64,000 nucleotides of DNA from Bacteroidota bacterium (GCA_026391735.1 JAPLDL010000004.1:1-64000); one strand, 5' to 3'; shown: positions 17,403-27,493, numbered from the stretch's first letter. Notes: a model not told the origin generated them from the sequence alone. Program-made: numbers and translations.

Positions 17403-18158
17403 ATGAGATATTTTATAAGGTTATCATACGATGGAACAAATTATCATGGCTGGCAGGCGCAGAAGAATGCTATCAGCATACAAAATGTACTTACTGATGC
17501 CTTGAGCATGATGCTTAAAGAAAGTGTGAGCCTTACCGGTTGCGGACGGACTGATGCCGGTGTTCATGCCAGGGAGTACATTGCGCATCTGGATCTTGAA
17601 AAAGATTTGAACCGTCTTCAAGCAGGGAAGCTGGTTTTCAAACTGAACTCCTACCTCGGCAGAGATATTGCCATTCGTCAGATTTATCCTGTAAGGCAGG
17701 ATGCCCATGCCCGTTTCAGCGCAAGCCTTCGCTCGTATAAATATTATATCACACTTGTGAAAGATCCGTTCCTTGTGAACCAGTCATATTATCATTATGG
17801 CCCTCTAGACATGGACATGATGAACCGTGGGGCTGAACTGATTATGAAATACTCTGATTTCACTTCGTTCTCCAAGGTTGATTCAGATACTAAAACCAAG
17901 ATCTGCAAGGTAAGCCATGCACGTTGGGATAGTAGCGAAAACCTGCTGGTTTTCACCATTTCAGCTGATCGCTTTTTAAGGAATATGGTAAGGGCTATTG
18001 TTGGAACCCTGCTTGATCTGGGAACAGGTAAGATGTCATTGAGGGACCTGAAACTAGTGATCGAAGCAAAAAACCGTTCCGATGCAGGCGATTCAGTGCC
18101 CGCCTGCGGGTTGTTCCTGGAAAGGGTGGTATATCCTGAGGATATTCTGCTTCCTTGA
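17403..18158 (+). CDS. truA: tRNA pseudouridine synthase A
   Basis: TruA makes pseudouridine at positions 38-40 of the tRNA anticodon stem. The 251-residue protein starts with the family's typical RYFIRLSYDGTNYHGWQ. The catalytic Asp is D51 in GCGRTDAGVHA, and RFLRNMVRAIVGTLL near residue 200 is also conserved. I start at the ATG before RYF, because the 21 residues upstream of it are unlike the family and precede a good -7 box. Confidence 0.96.
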   Translation: MRYFIRLSYDGTNYHGWQAQKNAISIQNVLTDALSMMLKESVSLTGCGRTDAGVHAREYIAHLDLEKDLNRLQAGKLVFKLNSYLGRDIAIRQIYPVRQDAHARFSASLRSYKYYITLVKDPFLVNQSYYHYGPLDMDMMNRGAELIMKYSDFTSFSKVDSDTKTKICKVSHARWDSSENLLVFTISADRFLRNMVRAIVGTLLDLGTGKMSLRDLKLVIEAKNRSDAGDSVPACGLFLERVVYPEDILLP

Positions 18159-18184
18159 CATATCCATCCAATTTATTATATTTG
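18155..18184 (+). promoter_or_regulatory. Bacteroidota-type promoter
   Basis: TTG (18155-18157), 19 bases and TATATTTG (18177-18184) fit the lineage consensus exactly. The promoter overlaps the end of truA and drives the lipoprotein gene 25 bp downstream. Confidence 0.7.
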
Positions 18185-18209
18185 TCTTTAGAATAGATTC
18201 GTAGACCTC

Positions 18210-18758
18210 ATGAAAGGCCTGATTATAAGTCTTTTCTTTACAGCGCTGATTTCGCTGTCATCCTGCCATAAAAGCACTGATGAAAATTCTGGACCATGCG
18301 CCGTTTCTCAGGTTGTGACTGGTCCTTTGCATGATCCATCTTCAGGAAGGTTTAAACTGAGTGATTCAGTTTCCTACCATATGACATATCAGTTGGTTGA
18401 TTCAACGGTATTCATCACTTTTTCGGGATATTTTACTAATTCATGTGCCAAACCCCAGATGCAGATGGCAATACTTATCCAGGGCAACTGGACAACAATT
18501 CAGGGAAAGGTATACCTGAGTTACTGCTTAGGGATGCAGGAGGAAGAAATCGATGTTCCTGCCATCTGGACGGGGCACTGGTATGACAGGAAAGCCACGG
18601 TTCAGAGAGCACTTAATACCTGCAGCAGCTTTCCTGGTTCTGATGTAAAAATCAGGATGGTGTATACTTTTCCCACCACCGGCAGCAGGAGCACCGACCT
18701 TACGTTCATGTCCTATTCATCGGAATATCTTTTATTTACTGCAACTTTTAGCGATTGA
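18210..18758 (+). CDS. Lipoprotein of unknown function
   Basis: This 182-residue protein begins with a lipoprotein signal: a hydrophobic stretch and the lipobox-like LSSC, with the acylated Cys at residue 19. The mature part reads as a beta-rich domain with four further Cys, which could form disulfides in the periplasm. I do not recognise a family. It has its own strong promoter and stands alone. Confidence 0.75.
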   Translation: MKGLIISLFFTALISLSSCHKSTDENSGPCAVSQVVTGPLHDPSSGRFKLSDSVSYHMTYQLVDSTVFITFSGYFTNSCAKPQMQMAILIQGNWTTIQGKVYLSYCLGMQEEEIDVPAIWTGHWYDRKATVQRALNTCSSFPGSDVKIRMVYTFPTTGSRSTDLTFMSYSSEYLLFTATFSD

Positions 18759-18869
18759 TGAATAAACAAACGTTCAGAGGGACAAACCTTGGGACGCCGC
18801 AGTTTCCTCTTTGCTTACTTTTTCAGGAACCCACCAAACCAGGGTTTGATAATGCTACTGTTATGGTTT

Positions 18870-19835
18870 TCAGATTTTACGCTGCAAAGCAGCAAAGCAG
18901 CTTTTAAGAATATTTTCTGAAGTAAGCCCGAATTTTTTCATCAGTTCAAGTGGAGGGCCTGATTCGCCAAAGCTATCTTTCATGCCTATGAACTCAATTG
19001 GCACAGGATAATTTCCAGAGACCACTTCGGATACGGCTGAACCCAGTCCGCCTGCCACTTGATGCTCTTCGGCGGTCACAATGGCCCCGCATTCCCTTGC
19101 TGCAGTAATAACGGCAGATTCATCAAGGGGTTTGATAGTGTGGATGTTAATTACCCTGGCATTAATTCCTTCTTTTTGCAGCTCAATAGCAGCCTGCATG
19201 GCTTCCCATGTCATATGCCCGGTGGCTATGATCGCTACATCGCTTCCTTCATGGAAGAGCTGAGCTTTCCCTGCTTCAAAACCCATGTCAGGTGAAGTGA
19301 AGTCAGGCATGGCTTCCCTCCCGAACCTAAGGTAAACGGGACCTTTACACTGTTCAATGGCCGCAATGACTGCCAGCCGGGTCTGGGTGGCATCACAGGG
19401 TGAAAGAACCGTCATGTTAGGCATTACCCGCATCACTGCGATATCCTCCAGAGCCTGGTGTGTTGCGCCATCCGGCCCGACCGACACTCCTGCATGGGCG
19501 CCGCCAATTATAACGTGAAGATTATTATAACAAAGGGATACCCTGATCTGGTCGGTGGTCCTGAGGGCCGAAAATACCCCGTAAGTCGCAAACACAGGTA
19601 TTTTTCCCATCAATGCAAGCCCTGCCGATACTCCCATACAGTTCTGTTCGGCAATACCGAGAGAGATAAAACGTCCGGGGAAAGCAGAGGAAAACAGGTC
19701 AACACCTACCGAAGCAGTTATATCGGCTCCAATCGCCACAACCTTCTTATTGGCCTTGCCAGCTTCAAGCAAACCTTCGCCAAAACCTGCCTTTGTAGGC
19801 TTATTTCCCCTGTTTTTAAATTGCATTACAGACAT
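18870..19835 (-). CDS. Transketolase, C-terminal half
   Basis: The pyrimidine-binding and C-terminal domains of a two-piece transketolase. They act with the N-terminal subunit encoded just upstream to move two-carbon units in the non-oxidative pentose phosphate pathway. The Glu that activates thiamine diphosphate lies in LGIAEQNCMGVSAG. The phosphate-site segments GVSVGPDGATHQ and VYLRFGREAMP are visible. The 321 residues match split transketolases known from archaea and many anaerobes. Confidence 0.92.
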   Translation of the reverse strand: MSVMQFKNRGNKPTKAGFGEGLLEAGKANKKVVAIGADITASVGVDLFSSAFPGRFISLGIAEQNCMGVSAGLALMGKIPVFATYGVFSALRTTDQIRVSLCYNNLHVIIGGAHAGVSVGPDGATHQALEDIAVMRVMPNMTVLSPCDATQTRLAVIAAIEQCKGPVYLRFGREAMPDFTSPDMGFEAGKAQLFHEGSDVAIIATGHMTWEAMQAAIELQKEGINARVINIHTIKPLDESAVITAARECGAIVTAEEHQVAGGLGSAVSEVVSGNYPVPIEFIGMKDSFGESGPPLELMKKFGLTSENILKSCFAALQRKI

Positions 19836-19856
19836 AATTCCGGGTTATTCCTATTT

Positions 19857-19882
19857 ATCAGCCATCAGCCATCAGCCATCAG
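19857..19882. repeat. Short tandem repeat between the transketolase genes
   Basis: The 7-base unit ATCAGCC is repeated about 3.7 times. The last copy covers the stop codon of the upstream transketolase half. It is the kind of sequence that varies in copy number between strains. Confidence 0.85.
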
Positions 19883-20712
19883 ATTTCTAATTCACTTATA
19901 AACTCCTCGGCCTGCTCTTTTGTCGGCGCTTTACCATGCCAGCGGTAATCTCCTTCAATACTTCTAATTCCCTTGCCCATGACGGTTTTCGCAATGATCA
20001 CCGACGGACGGCTTTGTTCAATGCCTGTTTTCTGAAAAGCGCTGATCAGTGATCTGAAATCATGGCCGTCACATTCCAGTGTGTCCCACCCGAATGCTTC
20101 CCATTTCTTTTTAAGAGGTTCAAGAGCCATGACCTTTTCAGTGTTTCCATCGATCTGCAAACCATTCCTGTCGATGATGAGCACCAGATTGTTCAGGTTA
20201 TGGTGAGCCGCTGCCATGGCCGCTTCCCAAACGGAACCTTCCTGTAATTCCCCATCACCGCAAAGACAATAGAACCTGTTGCCCATGTTATCCATTCCGG
20301 CTGCGATGGCCATTCCAACTGCAACTGATAATCCCTGCCCCAGGGAGCCGGCCGAAAGTTCAAGTCCCGGAAGCCCATGGTCCCTGCCCGGGTGCCCCTG
20401 CAGCCTGCTGCCCAGTTTACGAAGGTTTAAAAGTTCTTCTTTTGGAAAATATCCTGCTTCGGCCAGAGTGGCATAGAATACCGGTGCAATATGCCCGATT
20501 GACAGTATAAACCTGTCACGGCCCGGCCATGAAGGATTACAGGGATCATGCTGCATTACTGAAAAATATAAAGTGGTAAGGATATCGGCCGAACTCATGG
20601 ACCCACCCAGATGGCCTGAGCCGGATTCAGCGAGGCTCATGACAACGGACTTCCGTATTGCTCTCGCTTTCTGGCTTAAGCCGGGAATCCCGTTGATCAG
20701 TGAAAAAGCCAT
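19879..20712 (-). CDS. Transketolase, N-terminal half
   Basis: The thiamine-diphosphate-binding domain of the split transketolase, 277 residues. The cofactor motif runs from GDGELQEGSVWEA to the Asn in DRNGLQIDG. Substrate-site His residues lie in SGHLGGS, GHIAPVFY and LQGHPGRD. It is upstream of the C-terminal half with about 40 bp between them, so the two are probably co-transcribed and form one heterotetrameric enzyme. Confidence 0.92.
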   Translation of the reverse strand: MAFSLINGIPGLSQKARAIRKSVVMSLAESGSGHLGGSMSSADILTTLYFSVMQHDPCNPSWPGRDRFILSIGHIAPVFYATLAEAGYFPKEELLNLRKLGSRLQGHPGRDHGLPGLELSAGSLGQGLSVAVGMAIAAGMDNMGNRFYCLCGDGELQEGSVWEAAMAAAHHNLNNLVLIIDRNGLQIDGNTEKVMALEPLKKKWEAFGWDTLECDGHDFRSLISAFQKTGIEQSRPSVIIAKTVMGKGIRSIEGDYRWHGKAPTKEQAEEFISELEI

Positions 20713-20713
20713 C

Positions 20714-21346
20714 TTAGCGCATATCTATAACTTCAACCCCGGGGAATTTTTTAGCGTCAAAAGTGAAATCCGCTGCATTCAACGGAAGATCGGTCTGAAA
20801 ACGGGTAATGGTATATGTAAATATATTACCGTTCTTATCATATATAACGAATGATTTAACCTGCAGTTTTGCTTTATCAACAGCCAGAATGGCCTTGTTG
20901 TAATTCTTGATGGTATTTGGCACCAATTCAATTTTAATCGTGTTGGGATCGTTGTTTTTATCGGACAGGATTTTTGATTTAAAGTTTGTGTTATAATTTG
21001 ACAGCAGTTTTGAAGGGGTGAGAGCTTCATCCTTATTATCCAGCGAATTGATCTGGACTTCATTTGATTCGGGCATAAATGTCCATATTGTTTTCCCATC
21101 GCAGATCACGGTCTGGCCGCTGGCCTGCATTTTGTATTTATCGCCGCTAAGCAGCAGGGTGCCCTGTTTTTCTTCATTGATCTTCGCTTTTGCATTTTCC
21201 ATTTTATAGGAAAAGTCGGCTTTGATCGACTTGTATGCTTTGGTTTTAGCGCTAACCTGGTCCAAAATTTCAATGGCTTTCTGGTCTTTCTGGCCATATA
21301 CATTAACAAAAGCCAGTGAGAGAAATAAAATGATGAGTTTCTTCAT
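20714..21346 (-). CDS. lolA: Periplasmic lipoprotein carrier, LolA-like
   Basis: LolA carries lipoproteins from the inner to the outer membrane. The 210-residue protein has a signal peptide (about 1-18). The family's half-barrel fold is suggested by the alternating hydrophobic pattern and segments such as ADFSYKM, GTLLLSGDKYKM and DGKTIWTFMPE. It is packed between the transketolase gene (2-bp gap) and ftsK. No LolB gene is nearby, as is usual in Bacteroidota. Confidence 0.85.
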   Translation of the reverse strand: MKKLIILFLSLAFVNVYGQKDQKAIEILDQVSAKTKAYKSIKADFSYKMENAKAKINEEKQGTLLLSGDKYKMQASGQTVICDGKTIWTFMPESNEVQINSLDNKDEALTPSKLLSNYNTNFKSKILSDKNNDPNTIKIELVPNTIKNYNKAILAVDKAKLQVKSFVIYDKNGNIFTYTITRFQTDLPLNAADFTFDAKKFPGVEVIDMR

Positions 21347-21375
21347 ATGTTTTTAATGGTTAATTTTCTTCTGAT

Positions 21376-23904
21376 TTACTGTTTATCCATACCCTCCAGG
21401 TATGTTTCCAGGGATGTTGAATCTTTGAACCTGACTTCCCTGGCTTTGCTGCCTTCAAAGGAGCCAACTATCCCTGCAGCTTCAAGTTGGTCTATGATCC
21501 GGCCTGCCCTGTTATAGCCGAGTTTAAGTTTGCGCTGCAGGAGTGATGTTGAGCCGTGCTGGTGCTGTACAACCAGCCTGGCGGCTTCTGTAAAAAATTC
21601 ATCCCGTTCATTGGGGTCAAACTCCTTACCTGATCCGTTATCCTCATCATAATATTCAGGTAAGGAGAATGCCTGCGGATAACCTCTCTGGGATCCAATA
21701 TAATCCGTTAATTTCTCAATCTCAGGTGTGTCAACAAAAGCGCATTGCAGCCTGATCAGGTCACTGCCTGTTGAGAGCAGCATATCTCCGCGCCCGATTA
21801 GCTGGTCGGCACCGGAGGAGTCAAGGATAGTCCGGGAATCGATCTTTGAAATAACCCTGAATGCGATACGGGCAGGGAAGTTTGCTTTGATAGTACCGGT
21901 TATGATATTCACCGATGGCCGTTGAGTTGCAATGATGAGGTGGATCCCTGTAGCCCTGGCCAGCTGGGCAAGTCGGGTGAGGGGAGTCTCTATTTCCCTG
22001 CCAGCAGTCATAATCAGGTCGGCAAATTCATCAATCACCAGTACAATATAGGGCAGGAATTTATGCCCGTCATTCGGATTCAGTTTACGGCTAAAGAATT
22101 TTTCATTGTACTCTTTAATATTCCTCACCTGGGCGTCCCGCAGGAGGTCATACCGGCTATCCATTTCAATATTAAGCGAATTCAGGGTCCTGATGACTTT
22201 CTTTGTATCTGTGATGATTGCTTCTTCACTGTCGGGGAGCTTCGCCAGGAAATGCCTTTCAATCCTTGAAAACAGTGTCAACTCGACTTTCTTAGGATCG
22301 ATCATAACAAATTTGATCTGGGAAGGGTGCTTCTTATAGAGAAGCGATGTGATAATGGTGTTCAGTCCAACCGATTTTCCCTGCCCGGTTGCCCCGGCCA
22401 TAAGGAGGTGTGGCATCTTGGCAAGGTCGGCAATAAATGTTTCATTTGAAACTGTTTTCCCCAGGACAAATGGTAACTCAAAGGATGTATTTTTAAATTT
22501 TTCGGAACCCAGCAAGGATTTTATCGAGACGATCTCGGGGTTCTGGTTTGGAACTTCAATACCTATGGTTCCTTTGCCGGGTATAGGGGCGATTATGCGT
22601 ATCCCTAAAGCTGAAAGGCTCAGTGCAATATCGTCTTCCAGATTTTTGATCCTTGAAATCCTTACTCCGGCTTCTGGTACGATTTCATACAAGGTAACTG
22701 CAGGCCCTATGGTGGCCTTGATCTTGGCGATTTTTATGTCGTAATGCGAAAGCGTTGTGACGATCTTGTCCTTATTGGCTTCCAGTTCTTCTTTCCTAAC
22801 TGCAATAAATTCGCCTCCGTAATCATTGAGAAGGTCAAGTGTAGGAAATTTATAATTTGGCAGATCCAGTGTGGGATCGTAAGGTGTATCAAGCCCCTGG
22901 CGCGGTATAGGGCCTTTTATCTCTCCCTTTTCTTCTTCAGCATTCTGCTCGATCTGAAGCTCGATGCCCTTTGATACAGGTCCAGGGTTCTGATCGGTCT
23001 GAGGGCCTCCAAGGTCTATCTCCTGTATCTCTTCCCGGGGTTCATCTTTAAACAGGTTTGAATAGGTCGGTTCTGGATCCGCAGCGGGTGTTATACCGGG
23101 TTCAGGGACCACCACATCCGCAGTCATTTCTTCAATACTTTCAGCTTTCTGGCTTTCTTTCTTCATCCACCTGAAAGGAAAGTTAAAGGTTAGGATCATG
23201 AAGCTGAGGAAAGTAAATGCAAGAACTATGGCAAGGCCTGTGGTTCCAAGGAAATCGGTCAGCCAGAGGTTCATCTGGAAACCATAAACACCGGTAAATA
23301 ACACACCGGTCATGATACGGTCGGGCGAAAGGATAAGCCCCAGAAATACGGGTAGCCATATAATACCGAAAAAGCAATATTCCATTACTTTCCAGGGCTG
23401 CAGAATCGTAAACTTGATAAGCCACCTGGTTCCCCAGACCAGGAGGATGATGGTGAAAAGGAAGGAGGCAATCCCGAACCAGTTGGAAATGAATAAGTAA
23501 GAGATAAGCGCTCCTGTTTTTCCCATCCAATTTTCACATTTAAGGTCTCCTGCCCGAAAAGCTTCAATGGAGAAATGTTTAAAAACAGTATCGGTGTAAC
23601 TGAAGTCGGTCTTCCAGGTTTGCAGATAGGAGGCGAATGAGAGAAGAAGGTAAACTCCCAGGAGAAGAAAGGCAAGTCCCCATACCCTCAGTCTTCTTTC
23701 TTTTCTTTCAAGCTGTTCTTTGGTAAGCTCTTTTTTCTGCTTTGGAGGTTTCTCCTTTTTTGGAGGTCTTTCTTTTTTTGGTTTCTCCTTTTTGGTTTTT
23801 TTTGATTTAGGATTCTCTTCCTGAGCGGCCGGGCTCAAATCCTCGACGGAATTGGCTTCCTCCCTGAATGTATTGGATCTTAAAGAGCTGTAATGTTTTG
23901 CCAT
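21376..23904 (-). CDS. ftsK: DNA translocase FtsK
   Basis: FtsK pumps chromosome ends across the septum during division. From the N-terminus: an unusually Lys/Pro-rich cytoplasmic tail (about 25-65), four membrane helices (about 80-250), a variable acidic linker, the alpha-beta motor with Walker A GATGQGKS and Walker B VLVIDEFADL, and a C-terminal gamma winged helix (about 775-835) that reads KOPS-type sequences. At 842 residues it is normal for Bacteroidota. I start at the second Met, which avoids overlap with the upstream gene. Confidence 0.95.
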   Translation of the reverse strand: MAKHYSSLRSNTFREEANSVEDLSPAAQEENPKSKKTKKEKPKKERPPKKEKPPKQKKELTKEQLERKERRLRVWGLAFLLLGVYLLLSFASYLQTWKTDFSYTDTVFKHFSIEAFRAGDLKCENWMGKTGALISYLFISNWFGIASFLFTIILLVWGTRWLIKFTILQPWKVMEYCFFGIIWLPVFLGLILSPDRIMTGVLFTGVYGFQMNLWLTDFLGTTGLAIVLAFTFLSFMILTFNFPFRWMKKESQKAESIEEMTADVVVPEPGITPAADPEPTYSNLFKDEPREEIQEIDLGGPQTDQNPGPVSKGIELQIEQNAEEEKGEIKGPIPRQGLDTPYDPTLDLPNYKFPTLDLLNDYGGEFIAVRKEELEANKDKIVTTLSHYDIKIAKIKATIGPAVTLYEIVPEAGVRISRIKNLEDDIALSLSALGIRIIAPIPGKGTIGIEVPNQNPEIVSIKSLLGSEKFKNTSFELPFVLGKTVSNETFIADLAKMPHLLMAGATGQGKSVGLNTIITSLLYKKHPSQIKFVMIDPKKVELTLFSRIERHFLAKLPDSEEAIITDTKKVIRTLNSLNIEMDSRYDLLRDAQVRNIKEYNEKFFSRKLNPNDGHKFLPYIVLVIDEFADLIMTAGREIETPLTRLAQLARATGIHLIIATQRPSVNIITGTIKANFPARIAFRVISKIDSRTILDSSGADQLIGRGDMLLSTGSDLIRLQCAFVDTPEIEKLTDYIGSQRGYPQAFSLPEYYDEDNGSGKEFDPNERDEFFTEAARLVVQHQHGSTSLLQRKLKLGYNRAGRIIDQLEAAGIVGSFEGSKAREVRFKDSTSLETYLEGMDKQ

Positions 23905-23908
23905 GGTT

Positions 23909-24592
23909 TTATTCCTTGCCCCCAATTTTACTTTTCAGTTGATCCTTTGAAAGTATGGAATAATCGGGAGGGATCTCAAATTCTTTTATGGAAACCGTTT
24001 TCTTCTCGACGCTGCCGGCGGTGAACCTCATTGTCAATTCGGGAGTCTTCATGGAGAATTCCATAAGAACACCATCAATGTCTTTGTATATACCTTTGTC
24101 GAAATTTGCCTGTTTCCCGCCAAGTTCGGGTGTGTAGTATACCTTGATAGTATAATTACTGCTTTTGTCGTAAACAGTGATAATCGCATTTTTACAAATA
24201 TAACCCGCAATGTTTTTAGTTTCATTGGTGAACTCAACTTTGACAGGGGGCTCATTGGCTATTTCTTTGGTGATATCTTCGGTCGTATAGGTAATGGCAT
24301 ATTTCTGGCCCATCATGTTCAGCAGCTTGATCTTTGTTTTTTCCTGATGATCGGTAATCTCAACCCTGCTTCCTCCGCCTGTAAGAATATCTGTCCGGGA
24401 CTTGCCTCCTTTAATAAATACCGTCAGAGCCTTTGGGAAAAGTGCAAGCTGGCTTTGAGTAAGTTTATTCCCCGGGTAAGTGATTCTAAAGGTGATAACG
24501 CCTTCGAACGGTTGTTCCCCTAAAAGAGCTCCTGCCTTCAGAATCAAGGCAGGGAAAAGGAGGATAAGAAGCCGGATACCGGAAATTTTCAT
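23909..24592 (-). CDS. Secreted DUF4412-like protein
   Basis: The 227-residue protein has a signal peptide (about 1-24). Its beta-rich body starts FEGVITFRITYPG, followed by KSRTDI, a segment with TKNIAGYICKNA and YTPELGG. This pattern is shared by the DUF4412/GLPGLI group of periplasmic proteins, whose function is not known. It ends 4 bp before ftsK and probably belongs to the lolA-ftsK transcript. Confidence 0.75.
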   Translation of the reverse strand: MKISGIRLLILLFPALILKAGALLGEQPFEGVITFRITYPGNKLTQSQLALFPKALTVFIKGGKSRTDILTGGGSRVEITDHQEKTKIKLLNMMGQKYAITYTTEDITKEIANEPPVKVEFTNETKNIAGYICKNAIITVYDKSSNYTIKVYYTPELGGKQANFDKGIYKDIDGVLMEFSMKTPELTMRFTAGSVEKKTVSIKEFEIPPDYSILSKDQLKSKIGGKE

Positions 24593-24616
24593 GGGGTTAT
24601 CAGGTATGATGATCAG

Positions 24617-26131
24617 TTATTTCACGATATGAAACAGTTTACTCCAGCGGATCTTCCCGTCGAAAAGCGATTTATTCGGGTCCAGGGAAAGCCACACGAA
24701 AGATGCTTTGCCAACAACATGGTCCTCGGGCACAAAGCCCCAGTAGCGGGAATCCATGGAATTATGCCGGTTATCACCCATCATCCAGTAATAATTCATA
24801 TGGAAGGTATAGGAATCGGCAACCTTTCCGTTAATGTAGATCTTTCCATCGATTATCTTCAGGTCATTGCCTTCAAATACTCCAATAATCCTTTTATAAA
24901 ACATGATATTCGACATGTTCAGTTTAATTGTGACGCCCGATTTGGGTACCCAGATCGGGCCGAAATTATCCACATTCCAGCGATAGGTTGAATCAAACGG
25001 GAAGATGTTGGGATCCCAGTTCCCTTTCGGGATAATCTCAGGATCAATGGACTTCACATTGCTGTATTGCCTGATACCTTCCAGCGCAGCATCAGATAAG
25101 GTGAGTTCATAATCACCGTTGTTATAGACCTGGGGAGGCTCAGTAATTCCCAGTTTCTCCAGGTTTTTAATATTTATTGGGTTGCCATCGGTATGCACAA
25201 TATATTTAAACTGCCTTTTCCCGGGATTCTGTTCTTCTTTGCCGTTGATGAACACTTTTCTGTCGACAATGCATATGCTGTCGCCGGCTATGCCAATACA
25301 ACGCTTGATAAAATTTTCGCGCTTGTCGACAGGCCTTGCAATGATGTCACCCACAGATTGTTTGTTGTTCCAGACGGCATCCCTGCCGTATTGCCGAACG
25401 AGCTGGTAATAGCTGACTGTACTCTGAAGCTTGGTTGAAAGTGTATCGCCGTCGGGATAATTGAATACGACAACATCCATATTTTTAATGGATGCAAGGC
25501 CGGGGAACCTGTAATATGGGAGGCTGATCCATTCGAGGTACGATTTGGTCGACTCGGTGAGGGGGAGTGTATGATGCACAAAGGGAAATGAGAGGGGTGT
25601 GTTTGGAACTTTAGGCCCGAAGCTGACTTTGCTTACAAAAAGGTAGTCTCCGACAAGCAGGGATTTCTCCATCGAAGAAGTTGGAATAGTGTATGCTTCA
25701 AAAAAGAAAATGCGGATTATACTTGCAGCGATCACAGCAAAAATAATAGCATCCACCCATTCCCTCACAATAGTTTTCCTGACAGGTTTCAGTGTTTTAG
25801 GATCATGATAAGCCTGGGAAGGTGAATAAGCCAGGTAGGGGAGGTATGCAAAAGGGAATAATACTCCCGCTGCCTGTTCCAGCAGGCCGTATTTTTTAAA
25901 ACATTTCAGGATCTCAACGATCATGAGCAGAATTACAAATACATTGATGAACGGGATCAAAAGGAAAATATACCACCATAAGGGTTTACCGATTATTTTA
26001 AGCCAGATGTACAGGTTATAAAACGGAATAAGGATTTTCCAGCCAGCTTCCCCGGCTTTGGTGAATATACCCCACAGGCCGGCAACTGTTGCAAAGGCGA
26101 ACAGGAAAAATAAAATAAGATATAGGTTCAT
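24617..26131 (-). CDS. lepB: Signal peptidase I, Bacteroidota long form
   Basis: LepB cuts signal peptides from exported proteins at the outer face of the inner membrane. The N-terminal 130 residues hold several membrane helices with an unusual leading domain (WLKIIGKPLWWY). The catalytic Ser is in TIPTSSMEKSLLVGDY and the general-base Lys in RENFIKRCIGIAGD. GDNRHNSMDSRYWGFVP is the box E signature. At 504 residues it is longer than enterobacterial LepB because of a large insertion between the Lys motif and box E, common in this phylum. Confidence 0.94.
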   Translation of the reverse strand: MNLYLILFFLFAFATVAGLWGIFTKAGEAGWKILIPFYNLYIWLKIIGKPLWWYIFLLIPFINVFVILLMIVEILKCFKKYGLLEQAAGVLFPFAYLPYLAYSPSQAYHDPKTLKPVRKTIVREWVDAIIFAVIAASIIRIFFFEAYTIPTSSMEKSLLVGDYLFVSKVSFGPKVPNTPLSFPFVHHTLPLTESTKSYLEWISLPYYRFPGLASIKNMDVVVFNYPDGDTLSTKLQSTVSYYQLVRQYGRDAVWNNKQSVGDIIARPVDKRENFIKRCIGIAGDSICIVDRKVFINGKEEQNPGKRQFKYIVHTDGNPINIKNLEKLGITEPPQVYNNGDYELTLSDAALEGIRQYSNVKSIDPEIIPKGNWDPNIFPFDSTYRWNVDNFGPIWVPKSGVTIKLNMSNIMFYKRIIGVFEGNDLKIIDGKIYINGKVADSYTFHMNYYWMMGDNRHNSMDSRYWGFVPEDHVVGKASFVWLSLDPNKSLFDGKIRWSKLFHIVK

Positions 26132-26179
26132 TTCAGTAGTTTATATTACAATAACGTGATTTTCATTGAATTCTTGCCA

Positions 26180-26911
26180 TCAGGGAGCACTTTTTTGTGA
26201 ATTCAGCAAGTCTCTCATTTCGAAAAAACCTTGTTTGCCTTTGATCCATTCTGCGGCAAGCATTGCACCCAAGGCCATGCCCCTGCGGGACTTTGAGGTA
26301 TGGGTGATCACGATGGCATCCATTTCAGATTCATAACGCACTATATGTGTGCCCGGTACGTCTTCAGACCTGTAGGATTTTATACCTACTTCATCGGGGT
26401 TCTCCTGGAACTCTTTTACCCATTTTTCCTTTCTTTCAATATTGCGGATGATATCGTTAGCGAGTACAATGGCTGTCCCGCTTGGCGCATCGAGTTTATG
26501 GATATGGTGTGTCTCTTCGATGGAAATTTCATAATTTCCCCATTTTGCCATAAGTGAGGCAAGGTAACGATTCAGGTCGAAGAAGAGGTTGACCCCTATA
26601 CTGAAGTTAGTGGAGAAAAACAGGCATTTATTATTTTCAATACAATTCCTGCGAATATTCTCCATATCCTCTATCCATCCGGTAGTTCCGACAACGACTG
26701 GTACGTTAGCTTCAAAACAACGAAGGATGTTATCAACAGCCGAATCAGGGGTAGTGAATTCTATGGCAACTTCAGCTTCGCTTAACAGCCTGCTTTTTTC
26801 CTGCCATTCCTCATCATTATCAATGGTCAGGAATACTTCATGCCCTCTTTTTTCAGCCAGTTTATGGATTTCCTGTCCCATTTTTCCGTATCCCAGCAAA
26901 GCGATCTTCAT
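26180..26911 (-). CDS. dapB: 4-hydroxy-tetrahydrodipicolinate reductase
   Basis: DapB reduces the dihydrodipicolinate precursor in lysine and meso-diaminopimelate synthesis. The N-terminal Rossmann motif is LGYGKMGQEI. VVGTTGW and the catalytic ETHHIHKLDAPSGTA motif follow. The 243 residues match the family. It lies downstream of the DUF5683 gene and upstream of lepB, with spacing that suggests one transcript from parA onward. Confidence 0.95.
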   Translation of the reverse strand: MKIALLGYGKMGQEIHKLAEKRGHEVFLTIDNDEEWQEKSRLLSEAEVAIEFTTPDSAVDNILRCFEANVPVVVGTTGWIEDMENIRRNCIENNKCLFFSTNFSIGVNLFFDLNRYLASLMAKWGNYEISIEETHHIHKLDAPSGTAIVLANDIIRNIERKEKWVKEFQENPDEVGIKSYRSEDVPGTHIVRYESEMDAIVITHTSKSRRGMALGAMLAAEWIKGKQGFFEMRDLLNSQKSAP

Positions 26912-26920
26912 ATAATAAAT

Positions 26921-27493
26921 TTAAAAGTGCAACGATAATTTTACTCCGCCGCCTATTTCTCTTGATGCAACCGGCATGATTACCGACGGCTCGATTTTCA
27001 TGCTGAGGGTTTTATTGATGTTAAAGCTGTATAGATGGGCATCAACGGTGGCATCAAGGATATTCAGGATATACCATAAGGCGCTCACCAGGCAGGTAAG
27101 CTCCAGATTCCTGCGGTAATATTCCCTTGCGGATGCCAGTTCGCTGGAGCTGTAACGGTTAACAAGGTAGGAATAGTTCCCGTTCAGGTCCCCATTGATT
27201 GACTCGATATAAGCGCATTTATAGTCAAGGTAGTAATTTGTATTGAATACAATCAGGTAAGCCATAATGCCGAATCCGGCATAAATGATCGGAACCTTCC
27301 ATATCTTGTGATTATATATCTGTCCGAGCCCGGGGAGGCATGCACTCATGATCGTTGCTTTGGTTGGGGAATGCTGCTTTTCAAGGATGGAGTCAGGCGT
27401 TTCTCTGGGGATGCTGTCGGTTTGGGCTTGAGCTGTTTTAAAAGGTAAAACGGCAAGCCAGACTAAAGCAACCGCCAGCAATATCAATCTCAT
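26921..27493 (-). CDS. DUF5683 family membrane protein
   Basis: The 190-residue protein has a signal peptide (about 1-23). The conserved SACLPGLGQIYNHKIWKVPIIYAGFG marks DUF5683, seen in Bacteroidota downstream of parB. Two hydrophobic segments suggest a membrane or envelope location. The function is unknown. Its start overlaps the parB stop by 4 bp, so the two are translationally coupled. Confidence 0.88.
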   Translation of the reverse strand: MRLILLAVALVWLAVLPFKTAQAQTDSIPRETPDSILEKQHSPTKATIMSACLPGLGQIYNHKIWKVPIIYAGFGIMAYLIVFNTNYYLDYKCAYIESINGDLNGNYSYLVNRYSSSELASAREYYRRNLELTCLVSALWYILNILDATVDAHLYSFNINKTLSMKIEPSVIMPVASREIGGGVKLSLHF